Assembly: GCA_900539455.1 (NCBI GenBank) | Contig: UQCD01000002.1 | Location: 62,001 to 126,000, forward strand | DNA: 64,000 nucleotides | Direction: 5' to 3' | Source: an uncultured Eubacteriales bacterium | GTDB lineage: Bacteria > Bacillota > Clostridia > Lachnospirales > Lachnospiraceae | Shown here: positions 35,287-43,866 of the stretch, piece by piece | Numbering within the stretch: position 1 is the stretch's first letter | Layout of the letters: each line of letters opens with the position of its first letter | Notes under the pieces: model-generated | Told to the model about the DNA's origin: nothing | Seen by the model: the letters and a program-made list of their open reading frames with translations, nothing else | Databases searched by the model: none | Made by a program: the position numbers and the translations under genes

Positions 35287-37044
35287 ATGCCTAAAGTATC
35301 AATATTACTTGCTATATATAATGGCGCTGACGCTATTAGAAAATCTATTGGTTGTTTACAAAAGCAGACACTTAAGGATATTGAAATTGTATGTGTAGAT
35401 GACAATTCCACAGACAATTCCTTAGAGATTATTAATGAATTAAAAAAGGATGACGACAGAATAAAATTAGTGTCCTTTCCAGAAAACAGCGGGACAATAT
35501 GTGCCAGAAAAGCAGGCGTTTTAAACGCAACTGGTGAATATTTAATGTTTATGGATCAGGATGATGAATTTGAAACCTATGCCTGCGAAGAACTATACAA
35601 TATGATTACAGAAAAAAATGTAGATATTGTAAACTTCAGATCCAGAGTAATAGCAGTACCTCCAACCACAGAAGAACAAAGAAAGTGGCAGGAGGACTTT
35701 ATGCAGCCATATGATGGCTTTTTATATGGAAAAGATGTTTTCGACTATTGCTTTGCACCAAATTATAGAGAAAATCATACCTGGAATTATTATACCTGGA
35801 ATGTCTGGAACAAAATATACAAAACCTCTGTTTGTAAAGAAGCAATGAAGGAATGCAGGGAAGAATATGTTGTCAATGGTGATGACATATATGTATATAT
35901 GTTGCTGGCATATTATGCAAAGTCTTACTATGGAGATGCAAAGGGAAAATTCTATCATATATACAGTCTTGGCTCAGGCTTAATGGGAAATCATAAGCTT
36001 AGTCTTAGAAGATATTATACTCTTATCAGAAGAGCTACCAGTGTAGATAATGAGATTATATTCTTTAAGGATAAGGAAGGGGATTTCACAAAGATTGTTG
36101 ACCTGGACAGATGTAGAGCTTTATGTGGCATAGTTCAAAGATGGTATTCAAGATTAGAGGTAGCAGAGCAGAGCAATGGCTATGATATGATGTGTGAATA
36201 CATTGAGGATGATAGATTAATAGCAGCCTTTGAAAAACATCTTAAGGTTAATGATGCTAATTTATTTGCGGCACTGGCAAAATCAAAAAGAGTAATGGTT
36301 ACACACTCCTATGTGAAAAACTTATGTGTTTATCTAAGTGAAAATATCGATAACACAAATATAACCATGGAGCTTATAAAAAAATGGAGAAGCCACGGCT
36401 ACAAGGTTGTCTGCGTTACCGAGCAGGGCAATGATTTATCAAAGCTAAATCTTGTAGATGTTCCTGTTTTTTATATGCCAAAGGAAAAGGACGAATATAG
36501 CTTTTTTGAATATCCATTATATGAAAGATTAAACTTTATTAAAAAGCTTTTAGAAGAGCAGCATATTGATGCTTACATCTATTCGGGAGAGAGAAATCAT
36601 AAGTTTATTTACGATATGATTTTAGTAAAAAATGCAGGAATATCCTTCATATTAGACACTAACGAATATAAAAAGCTAAAAGAAACTGCAGATTTTGCTA
36701 CCTATGAGCGAATAATGAATTTTGCAGATGGCTGTATATTATCAGGAAATGATTACAATACAAAGGCAATTACAACAAAGTATTCAAACAGCGACAATTA
36801 TGAGGAGCTGTTTGAAACTAAAAAAGCACTTGTAAACATAGATAGGAAAAAATTAGAGGCTGTTATAGAGTCAGAGGAATTTAAAAAGGCTTGTGAAAAG
36901 GCTGCTGTTAAAAGAATGTATAAGGCAGGAGGCTTTAAGACAAAGCTTAAGATTATAATTAAAAAAGCACTGAGAATTATTGGTGTTAAGAAGAATTTCT
37001 ATGCTGATGAATACAATGACTATATAAAAATAAAACAGTTATAA
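35287..37044 (+). CDS. Family 2 glycosyltransferase with a long C-terminal region
   Basis: 585 residues. The first ~260 form a GT-A domain: VSILLAIYNGAD, CVDDNSTDNS, and MDQDDEFE as the DxD-like motif. Residues from ~340 form a second Rossmann-like region with no family I can name, ending in a basic segment (KTKLKIIIKKALRI) that may touch the membrane. ATG 35287 follows AAGGAAGG; an in-frame ATG at 35257 lies inside the previous gene. It probably adds one sugar of the polymer; donor and acceptor unknown. Confidence 0.72.
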   Translation: MPKVSILLAIYNGADAIRKSIGCLQKQTLKDIEIVCVDDNSTDNSLEIINELKKDDDRIKLVSFPENSGTICARKAGVLNATGEYLMFMDQDDEFETYACEELYNMITEKNVDIVNFRSRVIAVPPTTEEQRKWQEDFMQPYDGFLYGKDVFDYCFAPNYRENHTWNYYTWNVWNKIYKTSVCKEAMKECREEYVVNGDDIYVYMLLAYYAKSYYGDAKGKFYHIYSLGSGLMGNHKLSLRRYYTLIRRATSVDNEIIFFKDKEGDFTKIVDLDRCRALCGIVQRWYSRLEVAEQSNGYDMMCEYIEDDRLIAAFEKHLKVNDANLFAALAKSKRVMVTHSYVKNLCVYLSENIDNTNITMELIKKWRSHGYKVVCVTEQGNDLSKLNLVDVPVFYMPKEKDEYSFFEYPLYERLNFIKKLLEEQHIDAYIYSGERNHKFIYDMILVKNAGISFILDTNEYKKLKETADFATYERIMNFADGCILSGNDYNTKAITTKYSNSDNYEELFETKKALVNIDRKKLEAVIESEEFKKACEKAAVKRMYKAGGFKTKLKIIIKKALRIIGVKKNFYADEYNDYIKIKQL

Positions 37045-37060
37045 ATGGAGATTGATTGCT

Positions 37061-37933
37061 ATGAAAAAGATTATTTTGGTAACAGGAGCAAACGGACAGC
37101 TAGGCAGGGCAGTTAATGAATTGTACAGGAATAATGATGAAATACAGTTGTACAATACAGATATTTGCGAAATGGAAAATATTCATGCCCTTGATATTAC
37201 AAATATTGATGAGGTAACTAAGATGGTAGCGCAGGTTAAGCCTTATGCCATAATTAATTGTGCAGCACATACTAATGTAGATGGCTGTGAAAAGGATGTA
37301 GACAATGCCTACAAAATCAATGCTATTGGACCAAGAAATTTAAGTATAGCTTCAAATCAGGTAGGGGCTAAGTTAGTCCATATTTCAACAGATTATGTAT
37401 TTGCAGGAGATGGCAGCAGACCTTATACAGAATTTGACACACCAGCACCAAAAAGTGCATATGGAAAAACAAAGCTGGAGGGAGAAAGATTTGTAAAGGA
37501 CTTTGCAGAAAAATATTTTATTATAAGAACTGCCTGGTTGTATGGTGATGGCAAAAACTTTGTTAAAACTATGCTTAGACTTTCTGAAACACACGATGAA
37601 ATAAATGTAGTTTGCGACCAGATAGGCTCACCTACAAGCACAAAGGTATTGGCAGACATTATAGACAACCTTATATGGACAGAAAATTATGGAACTTATC
37701 ACGGAACCTGTGAGGGCATTTGCAGCTGGGCAGATTTTACAGAGGAAATATTCAGGCTTGCAGGAAAGACTACAAAGGTTAATCATATAACAAGTAAAGA
37801 GTATTCTGCATCAAATCCTAATGCAGCACCAAGACCTGCATATTCAGTCCTTGATAACTATATGTTAAGACTTACAACAGGATATGTAGCACAGGACTGG
37901 AAAAAAGCCATTGAGGAATACATTTGTTTATGA
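37061..37933 (+). CDS. rmlD: dTDP-4-dehydrorhamnose reductase
   Basis: RmlD performs the last step of dTDP-L-rhamnose synthesis, an NAD(P)H reduction. The 290 residues show VTGANGQLGRA (NAD loop), NCAAHTNVDGCE, STDYVFAGD and the YxxxK motif in YGKTKLEGE. TGGAG lies ten bases before ATG 37061; an in-frame TTG at 37052 is less likely. Its partners rmlB, rmlA and rmlC lie 10-15 kb downstream. Confidence 0.92.
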   Translation: MKKIILVTGANGQLGRAVNELYRNNDEIQLYNTDICEMENIHALDITNIDEVTKMVAQVKPYAIINCAAHTNVDGCEKDVDNAYKINAIGPRNLSIASNQVGAKLVHISTDYVFAGDGSRPYTEFDTPAPKSAYGKTKLEGERFVKDFAEKYFIIRTAWLYGDGKNFVKTMLRLSETHDEINVVCDQIGSPTSTKVLADIIDNLIWTENYGTYHGTCEGICSWADFTEEIFRLAGKTTKVNHITSKEYSASNPNAAPRPAYSVLDNYMLRLTTGYVAQDWKKAIEEYICL

Positions 37934-38029
37934 TATATTAAAAAGTATGCGGTAATATTATAAAAAATATATAAAGAACATAGTACATTTAAAAGGTCTG
38001 TCTGTATAGTCAGACTATCAGGAGGCAAA

Positions 38030-39157
38030 ATGATAAGCTTTAATGTTCCACCATATGTGGGAAAAGAAAAGGAATATATTGAACAGGCAATAGAGAAAAA
38101 GAAAATTTGTGGTGATGGAGAATTTACAAAAAAGTGTAATGAATGGCTTGAAAACAAAACAGGGACATCAAAAGCATTACTTACTACATCCTGTACACAC
38201 GCTACAGAAATGACAGCCTTATTATCTGACATAAAGCCGGGTGATGAGGTTATTATGCCGTCATATACATTCGTATCTACAGCAGATGCGTTTGTACTTA
38301 GAGGAGCTAAAGCAGTATTTGTTGATATAAGACCAGATACTATGAATATAGATGAAAAACTTATTGAAGAGGCAATAACTGATAAGACAAAAGCAATCGT
38401 TCCGGTACATTATGCAGGAGTTTCCTGTGAAATGGATACTATAATGGATATTGCCAAAAGACATAATCTTAAGGTAATAGAAGATGCCGCACAGGGTATT
38501 ATGAGCGAATATAAGGGTAAGGCGTTAGGTACTATTGGAGATTATGGCTGTTACAGCTTCCATGAAACCAAAAATTATAGTATGGGTGAAGGTGGTGCTC
38601 TTCTTATAAGAAATCCAGAGGATGTAGAAAGAGCAGAAATTATAAGAGAAAAGGGAACAAACAGAAGTAAATTCTTTAGAGGCCAGATAGACAAGTATAC
38701 CTGGGTGGCAGCAGGCAGCTCTTATTTGCCAAGCGAATTAAACGCAGCCTATTTGTATGCACAGCTGGAGCAGGCTGATAAAATATATGAAGATAGAATG
38801 AATAGCTGGAACAGATATTATGAAATGCTTTCAGATTTAGAGCAGGCTGGAAAAATACAGCTACCAGTTGTTCCTAAGGAATGTAAGCATAATGCACATA
38901 TGTTTTATATTAAGGCAAAGGATTTAGAAGAAAGAACTGCACTTATAGATTTCTTAAAGGCAAATGGTATAAGTTCAGTATTTCATTATATCCCTCTTCA
39001 TTCAGCACCAGCAGGCATGGAGCTTGGAAGGTTTAACGGAGAGGACAGATATACAACAAAAGAGAGCGAACGACTTTTAAGACTTCCAATGTATTATGGA
39101 TTAGGCGACAATGTAGAATATGTTGCTGAAAAAGTAAAGGCATATTTTGAAAGGTAA
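38030..39157 (+). CDS. DegT/DnrJ/EryC1 sugar aminotransferase (WecE/ArnB-like)
   Basis: 375 residues, a PLP enzyme that puts an amino group on a nucleotide-bound keto-sugar. Lys181 in HETKNYSMGEGGA is the PLP lysine; EDAAQG (151-156) holds the cofactor aspartate. The closest pattern I recognise is WecE, which converts dTDP-4-keto-6-deoxyglucose (made by RmlA/RmlB, both encoded here) to dTDP-4-amino-4,6-dideoxygalactose. ArnB is in the same family. CAGGAGG precedes ATG. It opens a seven-gene module that ends at the terminator 43791-43847. Confidence 0.85.
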   Translation: MISFNVPPYVGKEKEYIEQAIEKKKICGDGEFTKKCNEWLENKTGTSKALLTTSCTHATEMTALLSDIKPGDEVIMPSYTFVSTADAFVLRGAKAVFVDIRPDTMNIDEKLIEEAITDKTKAIVPVHYAGVSCEMDTIMDIAKRHNLKVIEDAAQGIMSEYKGKALGTIGDYGCYSFHETKNYSMGEGGALLIRNPEDVERAEIIREKGTNRSKFFRGQIDKYTWVAAGSSYLPSELNAAYLYAQLEQADKIYEDRMNSWNRYYEMLSDLEQAGKIQLPVVPKECKHNAHMFYIKAKDLEERTALIDFLKANGISSVFHYIPLHSAPAGMELGRFNGEDRYTTKESERLLRLPMYYGLGDNVEYVAEKVKAYFER

Positions 39158-39165
39158 ATAGAAAT

Positions 39166-40110
39166 ATGAGTGATATGGAATATTCGGTTGTTATACCAGT
39201 GTACAATAGTGGAGAGTGGATGGATGAATTGATAGCTGCCATTCAAAAAGTGATGGATACCTTAGATGGAAAGTACGAAATAGTAATGGTAAATGATGGT
39301 AGTCCAAAGCTTGATACCTGGGATATTATGCTATCAATGTGTGAAAAATACAAGCATATGAAAATGATTAACTTACAGTACAATTCCGGCCAGTTAAATG
39401 CACTGCTTTGTGCAATGAAAAACTCTTCAGGAAAGTATGTAATTACAATGGATGATGATTTTCAGCACTCACCGGATGAAATTCCAAAGCTTGTAGCAAA
39501 AATAAAAGAAACAAATTGTGACTGTGTTATAGCCAATTATGCACATAAGGAGCATAATGGATTCCGTAAATTAGGCTCTAAATTTGCAAACTTTTTATCC
39601 CATAAGATATATAAAAAACCTAAAAATATTACAAGCAATAGCTTTAGAATAATGAAAAGAGATTTAGCTGTTGCACTTACCAGTTACAGAGGAAAGTTTC
39701 CACAGATTGGTCCTATGATTTTTTCCCTGACTAGAAATATAGATGTAGTAACTATAGAGCATAAAGAAAGAAAATATGGAAAGAGTGGATATTCAGTAGG
39801 TCATTTAATTACTGAAACTATGAACATTATTATTAATGGCTCTACATTTCCTATTGATTTTATGGCAATATTTGGATTTATCGTATCAGGTATATCCTTT
39901 GTAATTGCATTTGTTTATTTTATATTATATATAGTAGGTTCAACTACAGTGCCGGGATTTACAGCACAAATACTTGCTACCTCCTTCTTCTCTGGTGTAA
40001 TCACCTTTAGTATAGGAATAGTTGGTAAGTATATTGGAAAGATAGTAAAAGAAAGCAGTGGATTTCCACCTTATTTAGAAAGAGAGATAAAACACAGCAA
40101 GGAGGATTAA
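39166..40110 (+). CDS. Membrane-anchored family 2 glycosyltransferase (ArnC/GtrB-like)
   Basis: 314 residues. The catalytic GT-A part has YSVVIPVYNSGEW, VNDGSP, MDDDFQHSP (DxD) and a GKSGYSVGH motif. Two membrane helices follow at about 228-250 and 263-290. This layout is that of enzymes which move a sugar from a nucleotide onto undecaprenyl phosphate (ArnC, GtrB, DPM1). Next to a sugar aminotransferase, the sugar is probably an amino sugar. Only eight bases separate it from the aminotransferase gene. Confidence 0.82.
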   Translation: MSDMEYSVVIPVYNSGEWMDELIAAIQKVMDTLDGKYEIVMVNDGSPKLDTWDIMLSMCEKYKHMKMINLQYNSGQLNALLCAMKNSSGKYVITMDDDFQHSPDEIPKLVAKIKETNCDCVIANYAHKEHNGFRKLGSKFANFLSHKIYKKPKNITSNSFRIMKRDLAVALTSYRGKFPQIGPMIFSLTRNIDVVTIEHKERKYGKSGYSVGHLITETMNIIINGSTFPIDFMAIFGFIVSGISFVIAFVYFILYIVGSTTVPGFTAQILATSFFSGVITFSIGIVGKYIGKIVKESSGFPPYLEREIKHSKED

Positions 40111-40113
40111 AAA

Positions 40114-41298
40114 ATGAAGAAAATAGCCATTTTAGGAGCAGGAATTTATCAGGTACCACTTATTAAGAAAGCTAAAGAAATGGGATTATATACAATAGTA
40201 TTTAGTATTAAGGGCAATTACCCGGGATTTCAGTATGCTGATAAGGTATACTATGTAAATACTACTGATGAAGACGAGATTATAAAAATAGCTAAGCAGG
40301 AGGGTATTGACGGTATTTGTACGACAGGTACAGATGTTTGCGTTCCAACTATTGGTAAGGTATGTGATACTCTTGGACTTAGTGGTGTAAGCTATGATGC
40401 TGCAATCTGTGCAGCAAATAAGTCGGATATGAAGGCTAAGTTTATAGAACAGGGCGTAAGAACAGCTAAGTTTAAAACAGTTAAAAATCTTGAGCAGGTA
40501 AAAGAGGCTATAGCTGATATGCAGCTGCCAATTATGGTAAAGGCTGTAGACTCCTCAGGGAGCCGTGGTATTACAAAGGTAAAGGAAGTCACAGACGAAA
40601 ACTTAAACAAGGCTATTGAAAGTGTAAATCAGGTTTCAAAGCTTGATTACTTTGTAGTAGAGGAATGTATTGAAGGTGTAGAGTTTGGCGCTCAGGCACT
40701 TGTATACAATGGTGAAGTTAAATTCATAATGCCACACGGCGACTATGTTCATATGGGAGATACAGGAGTTCCTGTAGGTCATTATGTACCATATAACATT
40801 AGTGATGAAATATTAGAGGAAAGCAAGAAACAGGTAGAGCTTAGTGCAAAGGCATTAGGTATAGACAACTGTGCTATAAATGCAGATTTTATTTTGCGTG
40901 GAGAAGAGGTTTTTGTACTTGAAATAGGTGCGAGAGCCGGTGCAACCTGCTTGCCAGAAATGGTATCAATATATTATGGTGTAGACTTTTACAAAATTCT
41001 CTTACAGGTAGCCTTAGGAGAAGAAATAGAAAGCTTTACTACAGATAAGCTTACTCCAAATGTATGTAAGCTGCTTATGGCAGATAAAACCGGAGAAATA
41101 GAAAACATTCAGCTGCCTCAGGTATCAAGTGAGAATGTTATTGATGTTTCCTGCGATTATAAGGTAGGAGATAAGGTAAATAAATTTAAAATCGGTCCAG
41201 ACAGAATAGGTCAGGTAATTGTAAAGGGCGATACTATTGAAGCAGCAGTTAAGGAAATGGACGATTTAATTGAAAAAATCCATATTGATGTAAAATAG
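40114..41298 (+). CDS. ATP-grasp ligase
   Basis: 394 residues. An N-terminal Rossmann-like domain (KKIAILGAGIYQVPL, TTGTDVCVPTIGKV) is followed by an ATP-grasp fold: IMVKAVDSSGSRGI nucleotide loop, VEECIEGVEFGAQ, and the metal/active-site segment FVLEIGARAGATCLPE. Such enzymes join a carboxylate to an amine using ATP. In this operon a fitting job is to form an amide between an amino acid or other acid and the amino sugar; that is inference. The start follows AAGGAGG by eight bases. The gene's end is only four bases from the next. Confidence 0.75.
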   Translation: MKKIAILGAGIYQVPLIKKAKEMGLYTIVFSIKGNYPGFQYADKVYYVNTTDEDEIIKIAKQEGIDGICTTGTDVCVPTIGKVCDTLGLSGVSYDAAICAANKSDMKAKFIEQGVRTAKFKTVKNLEQVKEAIADMQLPIMVKAVDSSGSRGITKVKEVTDENLNKAIESVNQVSKLDYFVVEECIEGVEFGAQALVYNGEVKFIMPHGDYVHMGDTGVPVGHYVPYNISDEILEESKKQVELSAKALGIDNCAINADFILRGEEVFVLEIGARAGATCLPEMVSIYYGVDFYKILLQVALGEEIESFTTDKLTPNVCKLLMADKTGEIENIQLPQVSSENVIDVSCDYKVGDKVNKFKIGPDRIGQVIVKGDTIEAAVKEMDDLIEKIHIDVK

Positions 41299-41302
41299 TA
41301 AA

Positions 41303-41944
41303 ATGTCAGATAATAAAAGCATGATGAACAATAAATTAGACCCTAGTGTAAAAGTATATAAGGATGCAGTAGTGGCTGACAGTACCATTGAAAAAAATAG
41401 TACAGTTGGGGACAATTCCAAGGTAGAAAACAGTATACTTTCTGACAATGTGAGAATTGACAGAAATAATTATATTTTTAATGCTCACATAGGCAGACAT
41501 AGCTATACTGGAAGTAATACAAAGATTATAGCTGCCACTATTGGCAAATTTGTAAGTATATCCTGGAATGTATCTATAGGTGGAGGAAACCACGATTATA
41601 CCAGACTTACTAATCACTCCTTTTTATATGACAATTTCAGCCATATAAGACCAGAGGGTGAGGAGGCTGCATATAACCGTTTTTCAAAGCCTTGTATAAT
41701 AGGAAATGATGTATGGATAGCAACAGGAGCTATTATAAATCGTGGAGTTACTATTGGAGATGGTGCTGTTGTGGCGTCAGGAGCAGTTGTAACTAAGGAT
41801 GTACCACCTTATGCCATTGTAGCAGGCTGTCCTGCAAAGGTTATTAAATATCGATTTGACAAAGAAAAAATTGATAAGCTTTTAGAAATGAAATGGTGGG
41901 AATGGGATGACGAAAAAATAAGGGAAAATTATGATATATTTTGA
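41303..41944 (+). CDS. Hexapeptide-repeat acyltransferase (CatB/XAT type)
   Basis: 213 residues with left-handed beta-helix repeats: NSTVGDNSKVENSILSDNV at about 33-51 and VWIATGAIINRGVTIGDGA at about 139-157. The His in GGNHDYT (near 95) is typical of the XAT group. It could N- or O-acetylate the amino sugar made by this module. No ribosome site stands before ATG 41303, four bases after the ATP-grasp stop, so translation is probably coupled. Confidence 0.8.
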   Translation: MSDNKSMMNNKLDPSVKVYKDAVVADSTIEKNSTVGDNSKVENSILSDNVRIDRNNYIFNAHIGRHSYTGSNTKIIAATIGKFVSISWNVSIGGGNHDYTRLTNHSFLYDNFSHIRPEGEEAAYNRFSKPCIIGNDVWIATGAIINRGVTIGDGAVVASGAVVTKDVPPYAIVAGCPAKVIKYRFDKEKIDKLLEMKWWEWDDEKIRENYDIF

Positions 41945-41990
41945 GAAAAGAATATAAACAGATATATCTACTATAGATAGGAGAAATACA

Positions 41991-43052
41991 ATGGGAAAAA
42001 TATATTTTGTAGGAGATCTCATATTCGGTGATCAACCAGTAATATTTGGATGTGGATTTGATGGAATATGGAACAAAAGTAAGTATAAGGGTATATTTGA
42101 TGGTGTAAAACAAGAATTTGGAAAATCAGATGTAAATATTGCAAATTTAGAAACTGTTATTGCGGAAAGACCAGAAAAGCAGAATGTCAATAATTGGGCA
42201 ATGTGCTGTGATGATAATATAATATCAATCTTAAAAGAAAACAATATTACAGCTGTTTCAATAGCAAATAATCATAGCTTGGATTATGGGGTGGAGAAAT
42301 ATTATAAAATGGTTGAAATGTTGGAAGATAATACAATAGTTGTTCTTGGAAAGAAAGAAAAACCATGGAGTGTGTTTGAGATAAATGGAAAGAAAGTTGC
42401 AGTAGTTGGAGCAACATATTTACCAGTGTACAGGACAGAGAACATTCCATACTTACTAAACCCTACAATAGAGATGTGGAGTGAAATTATAGAGAAAATA
42501 GGCAGGGTTGATAAAATTGTAGCATATATACATTGGGGTAGTGAGTTCGTAACAACTCCAACAGATAAGCAAAAAAAAATCAGAGATGAAATTTTGAAAG
42601 CCGGAATAGATGATATTGTAGGTCATCATCCTCATATTATACAAAAAAATGAAAAGATTGAAAATCATAGGATTATATATAGTCTTGGAAATTTTATGAG
42701 TGATTATTGGCAGAAAAGGTTGAGAGAAACTCAGATATTAGTGTTAGATACAGATAGTATGGATTATAGTATAATACCTTGTAAATTGGATAAAAAAGGC
42801 GTACCACATACTATAGGAACAGAACAGGATGTAGAATATAGTGCCGAGAGTGAATGGGAACAAAATTCGTTATTTTTAAGCAGATTAAGAATGAGATTTG
42901 AGTATTTGTTTCATATTGTAAAATGTTTTCCAAGGATGAAAGGAAAGAAAGAGTTTCTGGTATGGTTATGGAAAAGGGTAAAGTATGTATTAGTTAATAT
43001 GAGAAAAGAAGTAAAAGACCCTGAAATCATTTATAAGAAATATGAGAGATAA
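41991..43052 (+). CDS. CapA-like metallophosphatase-fold protein
   Basis: 353 residues of the PGA_cap family: GDLIFGD (8-14), NIANLETV, ANNHSLDYG, HWGSEF and GHHPHIIQ carry the metal-binding residues of the calcineurin-like fold. CapA proteins help build or anchor poly-gamma-glutamate, but the family is also found in wall-polymer loci without it. No signal peptide is visible, so this one seems cytoplasmic. It sits one gene away from an ATP-grasp ligase; CapB-type glutamate ligases are absent. AGGAG sets ATG 41991. Confidence 0.75.
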   Translation: MGKIYFVGDLIFGDQPVIFGCGFDGIWNKSKYKGIFDGVKQEFGKSDVNIANLETVIAERPEKQNVNNWAMCCDDNIISILKENNITAVSIANNHSLDYGVEKYYKMVEMLEDNTIVVLGKKEKPWSVFEINGKKVAVVGATYLPVYRTENIPYLLNPTIEMWSEIIEKIGRVDKIVAYIHWGSEFVTTPTDKQKKIRDEILKAGIDDIVGHHPHIIQKNEKIENHRIIYSLGNFMSDYWQKRLRETQILVLDTDSMDYSIIPCKLDKKGVPHTIGTEQDVEYSAESEWEQNSLFLSRLRMRFEYLFHIVKCFPRMKGKKEFLVWLWKRVKYVLVNMRKEVKDPEIIYKKYER

Positions 43053-43054
43053 AG

Positions 43055-43405
43055 ATGGAAAATAAGAAACAAATTATTAAAAGATATATAAAACTTCATT
43101 TATGTATTTTATTTTTTACAATGTCAACAGTTATGTCCAAGGTAGCAGCAAAATTTGAATTTTTATCATTTAAGTACATAATTTGCTTTATAATAATGTT
43201 TGCTATATTAGGAATTTATGCCATAGTATGGCAGCAGGCTATAAAAGGCTTTAGTCCTTCTGTAGCGTATTCTAATAAATCAGTTACAACTATATGGGTG
43301 TTGCTGTTTTCAAATATTTTATTTCAGGAAGGTATAGAAATCCAGAATGTTATAGGTGCAGCCTTAATCATTGTGGGTGTCATAATGGTGGCAAGAAATG
43401 AATAG
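43055..43405 (+). CDS. Small EamA/SMR-like membrane protein, first of a pair (ArnE-like)
   Basis: 116 residues with four membrane helices and the SMR/EamA half-transporter pattern, ending IIVGVIMVARNE. Its start is two bases after the capA-like stop, with GAGAG as a weak ribosome site. It overlaps the next four-helix protein by eight bases. Such paired small proteins form heterodimers; ArnE/ArnF of Gram-negatives flips undecaprenyl-phosphate-aminoarabinose. A flippase role for a lipid-linked amino sugar fits the neighbours. Confidence 0.72.
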   Translation: MENKKQIIKRYIKLHLCILFFTMSTVMSKVAAKFEFLSFKYIICFIIMFAILGIYAIVWQQAIKGFSPSVAYSNKSVTTIWVLLFSNILFQEGIEIQNVIGAALIIVGVIMVARNE

Positions 43406-43733
43406 TTATGGATATTTGATTTTTTTAACTGCTTTTGCATCATCAGTTTCGCAAATATTACTAAATATAAGTAATAAAAAGAAATATACTTCTAAGATTA
43501 GAGAATATTTGAATGTATATGTTATATCTTCATACGCCATATTGACATTAGTTTTATTGGCAAATACTTATATTATGAAATTTGTTGATTTAAAAATTGC
43601 ACACGCATTAGCTGCTTCTACATACTTTTTTACAATGCTTCTTAGCAGAATTATAATGAAAGAGCCTATTACTAAAAGCAAGGTTATAGGTAATATATTA
43701 ATAATTACAGGCATAGTAGTATTTGTAATGTAA
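43398..43733 (+). CDS. Small EamA/SMR-like membrane protein, second of a pair (ArnF-like)
   Basis: 111 residues with four membrane helices: roughly 4-24, 43-62, 67-87 and 93-111. The pattern ITGIVVFVM closes it. It overlaps the partner gene by eight bases, and both are too short to work alone, so a heterodimer is likely. It is the last gene before the bidirectional terminator, closing the amino-sugar module. Confidence 0.72.
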   Translation: MNSYGYLIFLTAFASSVSQILLNISNKKKYTSKIREYLNVYVISSYAILTLVLLANTYIMKFVDLKIAHALAASTYFFTMLLSRIIMKEPITKSKVIGNILIITGIVVFVM

Positions 43734-43790
43734 GGCTGTAAGGTAGTAATATAGTAGTAATAAAAAGCCGTTAGGCAATAATATAGAAAT

Positions 43791-43847
43791 AAAAAAGCTG
43801 TGAGGCTGATATAATAACAATTATTATATTAGCTGCACAGCTTTTTT
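43791..43847. terminator. Bidirectional terminator between converging genes
   Basis: AAAAAAGCTGTG (43791-43802) is perfectly complementary to CACAGCTTTTTT (43836-43847), and the inner arms (43803-43817 / 43821-43834) extend the stem. Read on either strand it ends in a T-run. It serves the amino-sugar module on the plus strand and the membrane protein genes on the minus strand. Confidence 0.92.
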
Positions 43848-43866
43848 AAGCATAAGCCGGTATTAA

